Source of the DNA: Solen grandis
Lineage: Eukaryota; Mollusca; Bivalvia; Adapedonta; Solenidae
Reading direction: 5' to 3'
Assembly: GCA_021229015.1 (NCBI GenBank)
Contig: CM037794.1
Coordinates: 40,691,126-40,755,125, forward strand
DNA length: 64,000 nucleotides
The stretch's first letter is position 1. Each line of letters starts with the position of its first letter. The position numbers and the translations under genes were made by a program. The notes under the pieces are model-generated. The model was not told where the DNA came from, did not search any database, and worked only from the letters and a program-made list of their open reading frames with translations. This document shows, in pieces, positions 48,541 to 59,777 of this stretch.

Positions 48541-49535
48541 TTTTTTTAGCTTGATCATTCGAAGAATATGAGAGCTATTGTAGTCGCCCTGGCGTTGGCG
48601 TCGGCGTTGCAGCTTTTGGTTAAAGTTTTGCGTGCAAATTACTATCAACCTTATATCTCAATAACCATTTATGGTATTGACTTGAAAGTTTATAAATATG
48701 TTCAGAGGCATCAGACAACCAAGGTAGATAACTCTTGACTGAATTTAATATGTATTATGGCCCCTTTTTAACTTAGAAATTTTGGTTAAAGTTTTGCATG
48801 CAATAGAAATTTTTTAAAGTTTTGCGTGCAAGCTACTATCTAGTTTGTATCTCAATAACCATTCATGGTATTGACTTGAAAGTTTATGAATATGTTTAGG
48901 GGCATCAGACAACCAAGCTAGATAACTCTTTATAGAATATATTACAAATGGCCCTTTTTAACTTAGAAATTTTGGTTAAAGTTTTGCATGCAAGATACTC
49001 TCATGCTTATATCTCAGTATCCAGGCATGCAATTGATTTTAAACAGCTTTAATATGTTTAGGGGTATCATACTATAAAGGAAGATAACACTTGATGGAAT
49101 ATATTAAAAATTATGACCCCATTTTAACTTAGAAATTTGGTTAAATTTTTTAATCAAGCTTCTATCCAGCTTATATCTCAGAAATTGCTTGTGGAATTGA
49201 CTAGAAAGTTAAGGAGTGTCTTCAGGGGCATCAGAAAAGTAAGGAGGAGAACTTTTGGACTGAATTTTATGCAAATTATGGCACTTTTCTAACTTGGATT
49301 TTTGGTTAAAGTTTTGCATGCACAGTGTTATTGTGCTTATGTCTCAGTAACTAGGCATGGGATTGGTTTTAGACATCATGAAAATATTAAGGGGTATCAG
49401 ACTATCAAGGTATATCATTTTTGACTATTATTATGTATGGGGTATGTGAAGGGCAAGAATTGAAATAGATTTTATTTGATTTACCAACAAGAATTTTGAA
49501 TAGTCGAGCGTGCTGTCCTCTGACACCTCTTGTTT
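48541..49535 (+). mobile_element. HINE-like element, second family (AGCTTGATCATTCG type)
   Basis: The 5' end TTTTTTTAGCTTGATCATTC and the 3' GAATAGTCGAGC are imperfect inverted repeats; the 3' one lies about 26 bp in from the end. The tail has tgtc/gaca pairing just before acctcttgttt. A ggcgttggcgtcggcgttgc stretch lies near the 5' end. The interior has diverged tandem units with aacttagaaattttggttaa + gttttgcatgcaa at about 48,772, 48,961, 49,129 and 49,288. There is no ORF. Confidence 0.6.
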
Positions 49536-49789
49536 CAAATGTGTTCCACTGAACAATGCATTTTGTAGAAATAAACATGATTTAGGAGATGTGTGTTATC
49601 AGCTCAAGCCTCTGGGTTCTATTTAGTCTTAACATATCTTGGGTGTAAATGATATTTCAAATAAAATAATTCCAAGGCATTGACTAGGACTGCTGAACAT
49701 TTAATACTTAGCTAGAATTTATCTCTTACTGTAAAATTCAGCCATGATATGTAGTTTGTTAAATGGCAGTATCCCCTTTCGTCCATGGA

Positions 49790-50722
49790 AGTTGTAGTTT
49801 ACATCCAGCTCATTTCAATTCAGAAAACTCCTCCCAACCTCCTGGAGATTTGAACCACAACAGGATGACAGATATTCTATCTACAATTATACAAAGTGTA
49901 TACATTATTGATCATCCAATGGTCAGAATTTTATTTCATTTGGCACAAATGGTCACCTCATGACTCTACCATAATTGATTAAGTTGATCCCTTGAAAAAG
50001 TGAGGCCCTAGGGGGTCAGCTAGTTACCTTACATACTGTATTTTGAAAATATAAAAAAGAAAGTTTTGTATGAAACCATTAGATAGAATTAAATTTCTTG
50101 GTATGTATGGTCACCTCATGGCTGTCTACCATTGCTAAAATAAAGTTGATCCTTTGAAAAATGAGTCCCATAGTGGGTCGTCTAGTTTCCTTATATACAG
50201 AGACTATATATAAAAAAAAAAAATTCTTCTCTTCATGAACTTATGTTCAGAATTAATTCTTGTTTGCACCAATGATAACCTCAAGGTTTCCTACTATAAT
50301 TGCGTAAGTATTTTCGATCCCTTGTAATTGTGGCCTCCAGATGATTGACAGACTTAGAATTCTTTGTATCTGAAACTTGAATCAGGTTGATGCTGGATGT
50401 AACCACATTAACCCTTTCCCTCATAGAGGAATCCATGAAAAAACTTATGCAAACAACATAAAACCAGATCAGCCTGCGAGTAACTCGCAGGCTGATCAGG
50501 TTTTATGCTGTTTGCTGCTCCTCAGTGGTCTGGAAATGAGGACTTTGTAATTAAATTTGGTAAGGTTTAACTGTGGTTTACTGCAGATCAGGCTTTATGT
50601 GGTACCTACTGAGTGCATCAAAATGAGTCTATATGAGGGAAAGGGTTAAATTGTGTGACATTAATGGTTTTAAGTAAGCTGATGTACTCTGGTTAGTGAT
50701 CTAGGGCCATATGGCCCTCTTA
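49790..50722 (+). mobile_element. HINE-like element with nested TTAA MITE
   Basis: Internal units share tggtcacctcatg(a/g)ct..ctacca, then aagttgatcc(c/t)ttgaaaaa and ttagggggtc-like text (starts about 49,950 and 50,108). The 3' end is ctagggccatatggccctct followed by tatttt. A TTAA MITE (50,408-50,649) lies inside, near the 3' end. The 5' boundary is unresolved. Confidence 0.5.
50408..50649 (+). mobile_element. TTAA MITE, copy 12 (complete)
   Basis: A complete copy with both TTAA ends and full hairpin (agcctgcgagt/actcgcaggct), nested inside a HINE-like element; it inserted later than its host element. Confidence 0.85.
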
Positions 50723-51557
50723 TTTTGTACATATTCCAGTTTTTCCAGTAAGTTTGTATGGTTTGAGTTCCTTGCAGCTTGAGTACTCTAGTACTCCATT
50801 TCACAAAGAAGTGGAGACTTTATAGGAATTACATACATTGTCCTGCTGTGTCTTTTAATGTGGTTGTGTAAAGCTGGCATAGCAGGAGTGTTTGTCACCT
50901 TCAGAAATAGCTCCAGTAAGTCATTTATTGGCTTCCTAAGGATAACTTGACAAGTTATGCTTTATTAAGGTATTAGCATACCAATAGCCATATTCCATAT
51001 CTTGCCACTGGATGGTAATCTTTCTATGAAACTAAATTGGACATTCAAAAATGAAAATATTGGTTCACCAAATTCAACTTTTATCTATTAATATGGGGTA
51101 GGTAATCTGTATTTAAGTTAACATTGAAGTCTGTGGGAAATATACATTTTCTGTGAATAAGAAAAACTTAATTTGATTTATGAGAAAAAGTCATGGTAGA
51201 AAGATGCATTATATGTTTCAAATTTAATGAAAATAATGGGGAAAAAATCTATACTTCACCCAGGACCTTTATATTAGAATATCTGCTGCTTCACCATAGA
51301 AAAATAGAGAAAATCAGTTTTTTTAATTTTTCAAGGGAGATAACTCATGAAGCTAAAATATCAAGGGGAGGTAATAATTAAAGAACTTCTGTCACATGTC
51401 ATAACATGTCAATTTGCCCCTAAGATTTCAATTGTTTGACATTTCAAAAGCTTATATTGTGAAGTTATATGCATGGAATTGGTGGCTATTAGGGTCTAAG
51501 ACCTTAAAGCAGCTTGTTTGTAGAACTTAAAACTATCTGTGCAATATTCATCTACAG
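50723..51557. other. No gene seen
   Basis: AT-rich spacer. A 62-codon plus frame (51,193-51,381) has no supporting signal. Confidence 0.4.
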
Positions 51558-51647
51558 ACACATGGTCACCCTATGCAACAGTCCCAGCGTCGGAGACCCA
51601 CGGCTGCCTATATTACATCTGTCAGATTACTACTCATTCTTGAATAG
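51558..51647 (+). CDS. Possible terminal exon, 29 codons (weak)
   Basis: An acceptor-like ttcatctacag precedes an open frame with locally high GC (cccagcgtcggagacccacg) ending in TAG. The peptide has QQSQRRRPTAAY. No upstream partner exon is found, so this is speculative. Confidence 0.2.
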   Translation, partial: THGHPMQQSQRRRPTAAYITSVRLLLILE

Positions 51648-52012
51648 AACTGATACTGCTCGCACAGTGCAGTGAAAAATCAAAACTGTAGTATGAAAAC
51701 AGTGTACTGATATTCATAATCTTACATTAGTTTATTCTTTCATGTAGTTGAAAAACTTCTGTAAAACTTTTCCTTTTAGCTCAACAAACTACAGAATCAA
51801 GTTATAATGTCACATACAAGATATACTATAGTATTACATTTTAGTAATGTTTAATCTATTGGTAGATACCATTATGTGTGCTCATGCACAGTTAAAATGG
51901 TCAGCATGGGTCTTGCAAAAAAATATTTTATTAAACTATTAAGCAAACACATTCATATATATTAAGAATAGTTTTTAAACAGAAATGAAGTAAATACATG
52001 GAAAACATGTTA

Positions 52013-52508
52013 CCAATGAATTATTGTATGTGCCTCGTCCACTACTATTAATCGTATACTGGAGCTGCATCGAAACATATCCCTTCATTTGGTTACACCA
52101 GGAATGCTTTCTGGGGAGGAAAATAGAAAGTCGTGTTTTCCTTCAAGAATTTTAGCATCCTCAGCGGAATCTCTCCCTATGTATGTTGCACAGAATCCCA
52201 GGGTATTTAGACGGTCAGATTGTTCTTTCATGATCGACAGCAAAGGAGACACAACTAAAACTTGACACTGTTCTTCGCGTCCATGTTGTTCACTGTACAT
52301 ATACTGAAATGCTTGGTACACTAAGCTTTTACCCCCACCGGTTCTAGTAGATAATAAAACATAACGTCCAGATAATAAATTCTCAATACTGTCTCTTTGA
52401 AAGTCCATTAATTTGCTTACTTTAAATTTGTCGCAGGCTTAGTGGTAGAAATCATCTTGAAACGTTTGTCTAAGTGCTGTAAGTATGATAGTTTCTATTG
52501 GTCCAAAA
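52013..52508 (-). pseudogene. RecQ-like DNA helicase fragment with two in-frame stops
   Basis: The minus-strand frame covers the start of a superfamily 2 helicase core: FQRDSIENLLSGRYVLL, then Walker A (STRTGGGKS), motif Ia-like (VLVVSPLLSIMKEQ), a SSPES block and motif II (VVDEAHT at about 52,025-52,042). RecQ-family proteins are ATP-dependent 3'-5' helicases. In-frame stops are TAA at 52,439-52,441 and TGA at 52,085-52,087, the latter where related proteins often have Trp. The frame ends at CATTG/gtaaca, which could be a splice donor. The C-terminal helicase half is absent nearby. It may be a decayed gene or part of a mobile element. Confidence 0.75.
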
Positions 52509-54456
52509 ATCCCCACTACCTAATGGGGCTGCCAATAGTGGCGTGACTTTTCAAATAATCGATAACGAGCAAATGCTAACTTATAATCCCACAGGCGCTG
52601 AATTTAGGAACAGAATAAGCGTTACAAAATTAATGGTTTTTAACCTAAATTGATAATTAAAAAAGCTTTATTTAGAAATTTATTTTTCCATTTGTCCTGT
52701 CAAATAGCTGATCACATTTCACTCTCTCACTTCACAGGCTGATAGTTTAAATAACAGTTTGAATTAACTACTAGAATCCTGGACTGTTACACGGTACAGC
52801 AAGTACCTGCTTTGAGAATACCGTATTCTATATTTAACCAGAATTCCCCAATGTGTGTTTATGAAAAATAACATTTTTTTGTGCAATGTGATCTATGCCT
52901 GATGGGTTTATTTGTCTGGAAACAAACAAGGGAGAGTAGAAAATAAATTATATTTCTGCTGAACTACTGTGTTTGTGCCATTTTGTAAATTTCTAGTGAT
53001 GTTTGTAAAATTGCTCATATACTGTTTTGTTTTGATTTTTAATAAAAAAAAAAATCATATTGTTTTTAGCTTTTGTTGTTTTCTTTTATTTGCACAGTCT
53101 CATCATCTTACATGTCAGTGGTTTACATAACTCCCCCATTTCCATTATTAACCCTAACCTCATAATTATATATTAACGGAGTAGACCCAGATCAGACAGT
53201 CCCTAATTCTGGGAGCTGATTGAATAATATCTTCTCTGTTTACTCATACAATGTTGTAGCTCAGATGCTACAGAGTCACCATGGCAAAGAAAAATCAAGT
53301 TATATATACCATTTAAGGTTCAGTTACTTGATATTCACGGATATATAACTTGTTCATAAATTAATATTCATGACGTAAAGAGTTAATGTCAGAAATATCT
53401 AATGTTGTTCAAAAAAGATTCATTAAAATCTTACAGGGGACTCATAAACAAATTATTCAATGAATTAGTTAAAATAAAAAACAAAAAATCTGAAAAATGA
53501 CTCACTGTTTACCAAATATCACTTACTCAAGTTAGTGGAAAATGTTCTTTCTCCAAAACATGGAGTATTTTCCATTTAATCTCATTTTGCCGTACTAGCT
53601 ATATAATTTCTTGTGTCAGCTATATCATTTATTGTGTCAAAACCACAATCAGCCTTCAGAACCTAAACAATGTAATATTTGTAGCTTGGAAATACAATTT
53701 AATTCACTCTTGTAAGGGAGAAAACCTTACGTTGCACTCTCCTTAAATGTCAGCAGATTTATCTCCCTTGCTCCAATCACAACAGATGCAGTTCTTTGGC
53801 ATAATTATGTGAGTATTAAGTATTTCTGGTACATCAATAGACTCGTAACTGGAACGGCAATATTGACTCACTTCTACGTCTGCCCTTGGATGATTTATTG
53901 TGTTCCAAGTTTAAGCAAACTTTATTCTGTGATGGAACCCTTCTATAATGGAAGCTTAAATCTGAAATGGTATTTTTCATTATTGAACTGAGGGAAAGCT
54001 GAGAAATCCTCTGAGACTGCTGGAAAGATTCCATTTCAGATTTTAGCTCCATCATTTTACTTTGTCAACCAGAGCTTCTTTTGAGGCCAAAAGTGAAAAC
54101 ATTCTTTGTAATCTCATGATTTAAACATAATCCCAAAACAAAACTCTTTCCAAATCAAATAATGAAACATTCATGCTTCAGATTTAAACTAATCCTTATA
54201 ATAGCTGTCAATTATCTATAGACTCCCTTAAATAATCTGATCCCCCCCCCCTCCCCCCTCAGCAAATTCTGTAATAACTTTCACCTGTCACTTCTGTTCT
54301 CTTGTGGAAAGTCAGGAATCCGCTACTGGTGCAATGAAATTAATTAATATCTTGATATATATTGTTCTGGTTGTAAAAATTCATTTATAAAATAGACCAT
54401 GATATAATTAGTAGAACATATCTGTACATAATTTTAGTACAGGATTTTTCTGAACA
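52509..54456. other. No gene seen
   Basis: AT-rich, with no exon-like frame. There is a C-run at 54,242-54,259. Confidence 0.4.
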
Positions 54457-54822
54457 TTTTTAGCTCACCTGAGCATGTAGTGCTCCTGTGAGCTTTTAGC
54501 ATCAATGGCTGTCTGTTATCCACAATTGTTTCAAATGACATCTCCGAAACCACATGGGCCAAATTTGATGAAAATTGCCTGTAATGTTCCATGCATGAAG
54601 CTCTACCAAAGTTGTTCAAATGGTTACGGTCTGTTGCATATCTGGGTCACAGGAGCTAATAATAAATTTTAAAATGAAATCTTTAAAAATTTTCTTCTCT
54701 GAAACCACAAGGCCTAGAGCTTAGATATTTGGTGTGTGGCATTGTCTTGTGAACCTTGTCTTACTATTCAGGACAAATCATTCGCAGTGCTACTAGGTAT
54801 TCACATCTCTGACTTTATATAT

Positions 54823-55132
54823 TTAACCCTTTCCCTCATAGAGGACACCATGAAAAGACCTATGCGAACAACATAAAACCAGATCAGCTGCAAGTAACTC
54901 GCAGGCTGATCAGGTTTTATGCTGTTCGCTGCTCCTCAGTGGTCTGGAAATGAGGATTTTGTAATTAAATTTGGTAAGGTGTAACTGTGGTTTTCTGCAG
55001 ATCAGGCTTTATGTGGTACCTATTGAGTGCGTCAAAATGAGTCTATAGGAGGGAAAAGGTTAAGACAGATCAGACTTTATGTGGTACCTATTGAGTGCGT
55101 CAAAATGAGTCTATATGAGGGAAAGGGATAAT
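54823..55132 (+). mobile_element. TTAA MITE, copy 13, with duplicated 3' part
   Basis: A full copy ends at TTAA (55,060-55,063); the last ~65 bp (cagactttatgtggtaccta onward) are then repeated and end gaaagggataa. So here a longer tail unit than 28 bp was duplicated. It is nested in a HINE-like element. Confidence 0.8.
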
Positions 55133-55249
55133 TGAACTCCATTTTCTCAAGAGTGGGTTGGGGTATAGGCGGATATCTTCATAATCAGCGAGGTATTTGA
55201 CATGATAAATGAAATCTTTTCAGGGGAACATAAATTTGTTAATATCAGT

Positions 55250-55301
55250 GTACACGAAATCAACGAAAATTAACCCCCCACAAAATATTATGATTTTACA
55301 G
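55250..55301. mobile_element. Fragment of the CTGTAAAATC MITE
   Basis: cacgaaatcaacgaaaatta and a tgattttacag terminus followed by TA match the element at 10,881-11,087. Only one end is kept. Confidence 0.55.
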
Positions 55302-56067
55302 TAGATCATCTTTTGCAAAAGTACTGGCTGGATTTCAAAGTTATTTGGCAGAGATGTTCCATAGGTCACTCTCTACCAAGATTGTTCAAATTATTTTGAT
55401 CCGTTGAAAAACATGGCCACCAGGGGGAGGACTCCTCCCGGAGGAGCCCATTTTCCTGATATGTATATAGAACAAATTTGAAAAATCTTCTTGTGCAAAA
55501 TTACTGGCTGGATTTCAGTTATTTGGCACAGATGTTCCATTGGTCACTCTCTACCATGATTGTTCAAATTATTTGGATTGTTTAAAAAACATGGCTGCCA
55601 GGGACAAGCCTGTTTTCCTTTTATGTATATAGTACAAATTTGAAACTTCTTCTTGTCCAAAAGTATGCATTGGATTTATGGCTGGCAGGGGGCAGAACCC
55701 ATTTATCATGATATCATAAGATATTTGTTGTTTCATTTCCTTACTCAAACACCTGGTTCTCAGGTGAGCGATCCCAGGGCCATCATGGCCCTCTTGTTTT
55801 TTTTTTCCTTTAATATCATAATCACAGATCACACAAATTATGAAATGCATACGGTTTAATGTGCTGCAATAAGATTTTTTTTTCATTCACAGTAATGAAC
55901 TTAATGCCATAAAGAAATGATGTACATGCATCTCTCCTGGTTTAGCTGTGAAAATTTAAACCCTGCCTTTTTTGTATCCTTCTTGCCTTTCACATTCATT
56001 GTTGTGTAAACAGCTCACAAACGGTACCACAAGCAAAATCATGTGTTCTTTTTGGTAAATCCAAGTC

Positions 56068-56425
56068 AACCATAGACTACCTATCATCGAGAGTAGTTAC
56101 TGGACAACCTGGATATATTGTAGGTCAACCATAGACTACCTGGATACATTGTAGGTCAACCATAGACTACCTGGATACATTGTAGGTCAACCATAGACTA
56201 CCTATCATCAAGAGTAGTTACTGGACAACCTGGATACATTGTAGGTCAACCATAGACTACCTATCATCAAGAGTAGTTACTGGACAACCTGGATACATTG
56301 TAGGTCAACCATAGACTACCTATCATCGAGAGTAGTTACTGGACAACCTGGATACATTGTAGGTCAACCATAGACTACCTATCATCAAGAGTAGTTACTG
56401 GACAACCTGGATACATTGTAGGTCA
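56068..56425. repeat. 59-bp minisatellite with two internally deleted units
   Basis: Full units read gtcaaccatagactacct + atcatc(a/g)agagtagttact + ggacaacctggatacattgta. Two consecutive units lack the middle and are 31 bp. Order: full, short, short, then four full units; the last runs into gtcaatatg. Confidence 0.9.
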
Positions 56426-57266
56426 ATATGAATATATTCTGTCTCTGGAAATGTGTTTTCACAGTATGTTGATATCTATTTATTTATATGTATATTTTGA
56501 CAATAAAATATGTTTAAAATAATTTACATTTATCAGGCTTGTTGTTCGAAACAGAAACAAATAGAAAAGTTCTGACTACTTATTCAGATCACTTTCAGCT
56601 TTTCCTGGATGTGGGTGTTGGCATCAAATGATAGGATCTTGTTTTTGTTAAGTGATAACTTGCGGGTAAAACCAAAATTTAATTCATAAATTTGTATCAT
56701 TTGATACTCACCTTTTCTGTGACAACTGCAGAATTGCAGGCGACACAAGCATTCAGAGAAACACCCATTTATTTACTATAATGAAGCTTTCCAGCTGCCA
56801 GGGTTACCTGCAATATGGATGCTTCAGGTCTTCCTGCACCTGTAATTACAGTCTAGCAATACTATGACAGTGATGTCACCCTAAAAAGCATCAAAACCAA
56901 GACAAAACTGTCAACATTGACTCCTCTTGAATATAGAAAATTACCTTTAAGTATTTCATTTCTTCATCGATTTGTATGGGATACGTGTAAGAATAAGGAG
57001 AAACGCTTTCCACAGAATATAGGATCTCCACCAGCAGCTGTGCTGTTTTCCAACTACCTTGGAACAATAATCTAGCTGCTCACATACAAATACCAAGATT
57101 TCACAAAGTGCTTGAAAAAATGACTCAGCTGGTTGACATTTGAGAAAGAAATGTTTTCCCTGTAAGTAGTTTTTAATTCCAATATACCCCTGCAGAGAAG
57201 AGGGATATATATTTATTGAATTCAGCTTGTCTATCTGCCTGACAATACAGTGTCATAGTGATGTAG
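56426..57266. other. No gene seen
   Basis: AT-rich spacer without exon-like frames. Confidence 0.4.
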
Positions 57267-57873
57267 TTAACCCTTTTCCTCATAGAGGAAACCATGAAAA
57301 GACCTATGCGAACAGCATAAAACCAGATCAGCCTGCAAGTAACTCGCAGGCTGATCAGGTTTTATGCTGTTCGCTGCTCCTCAGTGGTCTGGAAATGAGG
57401 ACTTTATAATTAAATTTGGTAAGGTTTAACTGTGGTTTTCTGCAGATCAGGCTTTATGTGGTACATATTGAGGGGGTCAGGATGAGTCTATATGAGGAAA
57501 AGGTTTAAAATGAGTCTATATGAGGGAAAGGTTTAAAATGAGTCTATATGAGGGAAAGGGTTAAAATGAGTCTATATGAGGGAAAGGTTTAAAATGAGTC
57601 TATATGAGGGAAAGGGTTAAAATGAGTCTATATGAGGGAAAGGGTTAAAATGAGTCTACATGAGGAAAAGGGTTAAAATGAGTCTATATGAGGAAAAGGG
57701 TTAAAATGAGTCTATATGAGGGAAAGGGTCAAAATGAGTCTATATGAGGGAAAGGGTCAAAATGAGTCTACATGAGGGAAAGGGTCAAAATGAGTCTATA
57801 TGAGGGAAAAGGTTAAAATAAGTCTATATGCGGGAAAGGGTCAAAATGAGTCTATATGAGGGAAAGGGTCAAA
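57267..57873 (+). mobile_element. TTAA MITE, copy 14, with long terminal tandem array
   Basis: A normal ~215-bp body with full hairpin is followed by about fourteen 28-bp tail units (57,480-57,870), both ggtcaaaa and ggttaaaa variants. Unlike other copies it does not end in TTAA but passes into unrelated sequence (gggtcaaaggtttcc). Confidence 0.85.
57480..57870 (+). repeat. 28-bp minisatellite derived from the MITE end (about 14 units)
   Basis: Tandem gagtctatatgagggaaagg units joined by gttaaaat or gtcaaaat, with sporadic variants (tctacatg, aagtctatatgcg, aggaaaagg). Confidence 0.9.
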
Positions 57874-58156
57874 GGTTTCCATACAACTCTTCATCCTTCC
57901 CTCTGCTAACACTAATGAAGTATTCAGTTTCTATCCTGACAAGTGCAGTTTCTATGGTAACTGTAATACAGTAATAAATGTACTTGCCCTGAGGTTTTTA
58001 ACACCTTCTTTGTTCCTTGTCTACACCTTTGATTCTAATATTCAGATATTGTATTCACACTGGAATCTTTAGAGTGCCTGTCTAAATTCAGCTGGCATTA
58101 TTAGGAATCTGAATAAAAGAGGCCACACTTAATTGGATAACATGTTTACCTGAAAT

Positions 58157-58239
<83 letters not shown>
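58157..58239. repeat. Poly-A followed by (AT)n microsatellite
   Basis: An A-run of about 26 nt is directly followed by about 28 AT dinucleotides. Directly after comes gatggctcaacgcaaaactg, so the AT tract looks like the tail of a minus-strand retroelement copy. Confidence 0.9.
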
Positions 58240-58240
<1 letters not shown>

Positions 58241-58275
58241 ATGGCTCAACGCAAAACTGTCGTAACTCTGTTTTT
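58183..58275 (-). mobile_element. 3' tail of a minus-strand SINE/LINE copy
   Basis: Read on the minus strand: gagttacgacagttttgcgt, then tgagcc, then the AT tail. The same tail in plus orientation ends the SINE at 63,582-63,832. The upstream part of this copy is not recognised, so it is 5'-truncated or from a LINE with the same 3' end. Confidence 0.55.
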
Positions 58276-58390
58276 TAAAATTGTTCAGGAGAAGGAAAAA
58301 ACTTTCTGAATTTATTTGTGTTGGATATATTACAAGTGTTTTAACATAAAATTGCTGCATTATATGTCAGTTTTAATAAACTTCATTGTA

Positions 58391-59777
58391 TTTTTAGCTC
58401 ACATGAGCACAACGTGCTCAAGGTGAGCTTTTCTGATCGCCTTTTGTCCGGCGTCTGTCGTCCGTCGTCCGTGCGTGCGTCCGGCGTCAACAATTGCTTC
58501 AAACAACATCTCCTCCTAAACGGCTTGGCCAATTTGAAAAATATTTTGCAGGAATGTTCCTTGGATAAAGCTCTACTAAACTTGTATAAATGGTTCTGGT
58601 CCATTGCATAATTAGGTCACAGGAGCTAAAAATAGATTTTAAAAATGCAAACTTTGAAAATCTTCTTCTGCAAAACTGCAAGGCCTAGAGCTTAGATATT
58701 TGGTATGTAGCATCATCTTATGGGCCACTACCAAGATTGTACAAATCATAGCCCTATGGTGATAAATGACCCCGCACCAGGGGTCACTTGTTTTACATAG
58801 AGTTATATAGAAAAATCTTAAAAAATCTTCTTCCATTAATGCATAAGGCCTAGAGCTTAGATATTTGGTATGAAGCATCATCTTATGGGCCACTACCAAG
58901 ATTGTACAAATCATAACCCTATGGTGATAAATGACCCCGCACCAGGGGTCACTTGTTTTACATAGAGTTATATAGAAAAATCTTAAAAAATCTTCTTCCA
59001 TTAATCCATAAGGCCTAGAGCTTAGATATTTGGTATGAAGCATCATCTTATGGGCCACTACCAAGATTGTACAAATCATAACCCTATGGTGATAAATGAC
59101 CCCGCACCAGGGGTCACTTGTTTTACATAGAGTTATATAGGAAAATCTTAAAAATCTTCTTCCATTAATGCATAAGGCCTAGAGCTTAGATATTTGGTAT
59201 GAAGCATCATCTTATGGGCCACTACCAAGATTGTACAAATCATAACCCTATGGTGATAAATGACCCCGCACCAGGGGTCACTTGTTTTACATAGAGTTAT
59301 ATAGGAAAATCTTAAAAAATCTTCTTCCATTAATGCATAAGGCCTAGAGCTTAGATATTTGGTATGAAGCATCATCTTATGGGCCACTACCAAGATTGTA
59401 CAAATCATAGCCCTATGGTGATAAATGATCCCGCACCAGGGGTCACTTGTTTTACATAGAGTTACATAGGAAAATCTTAAAAAATCTTCTTCTATGAATC
59501 CATAAGGCCTAGAGCTTAGATATTTGGTATGTAGCATCATCTGATGGTTCATTACAAAGATTTTCAAAGTCTTGGCCCTACGGTGATAAATGACCCTGCG
59601 CCCAAGTCTTCTCTGAAACCATATGGCCCATTGCTTAGATATTTGGTGTGTAGTATTGTCAGGGGTAAAATGTTTTAGATTAAGTTATATCAGAATCCTT
59701 GTCTGTTTAAAAACCTTGACATCAGTTGAAGCAATGGTACTCAGGTGAGCGATTCAGGGCCATCATGGCCCTCTTGT
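58391..59777 (+). mobile_element. HINE-like element with ~165-bp internal array
   Basis: The 5' end is TTTTTAGCTCACATGAGC, with hairpin (gagcac/gtgctc) and a gtccggcgtctgtcgtccgt stretch. The 3' end has ACTCAGGTGAGCG, then cagggccatcatggccctct. The interior is a near-identical tandem array (see separate entry). Non-coding. Confidence 0.7.
58675..59600 (+). repeat. ~165-bp tandem array, six units
   Basis: Units begin near 58,680, 58,847, 59,010, 59,174, 59,340 and 59,506 at aaggcctagagcttagatat and contain ccccgcaccaggggtcactt. The middle units are almost identical. Because a unit is close to 55 codons, the minus strand shows long repetitive open frames (58,639-59,079, 59,148-59,567) that are not genes. 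Confidence 0.9.

Larger units (their letters stand above)
54457..55800 (+). mobile_element. HINE-like element with two nested MITEs
   Basis: The 5' end is TTTTTAGCTCACCTGAGC; the 3' end has TCTCAGGTGAGCG, then cagggccatcatggccctct. Inside are diverged units (ttactggctggattt...ttccat(a/t)ggtcactctctacca at about 55,320 and 55,500), a TTAA MITE (54,823-55,132) and a fragment of the CTGTAAAATC MITE (55,250-55,301). Non-coding. Confidence 0.65.

Noticed and set aside
58088..58360. Minus frame with poly(Ile-Tyr) and poly-Phe
   Set aside because: Translation of the (AT)n and poly-A tracts.
58639..59567. Long repetitive minus-strand open frames (146 and 139 codons)
   Set aside because: They are produced by the ~165-bp tandem array, whose unit is close to a multiple of three; the peptide simply repeats the DNA unit and has no domain.
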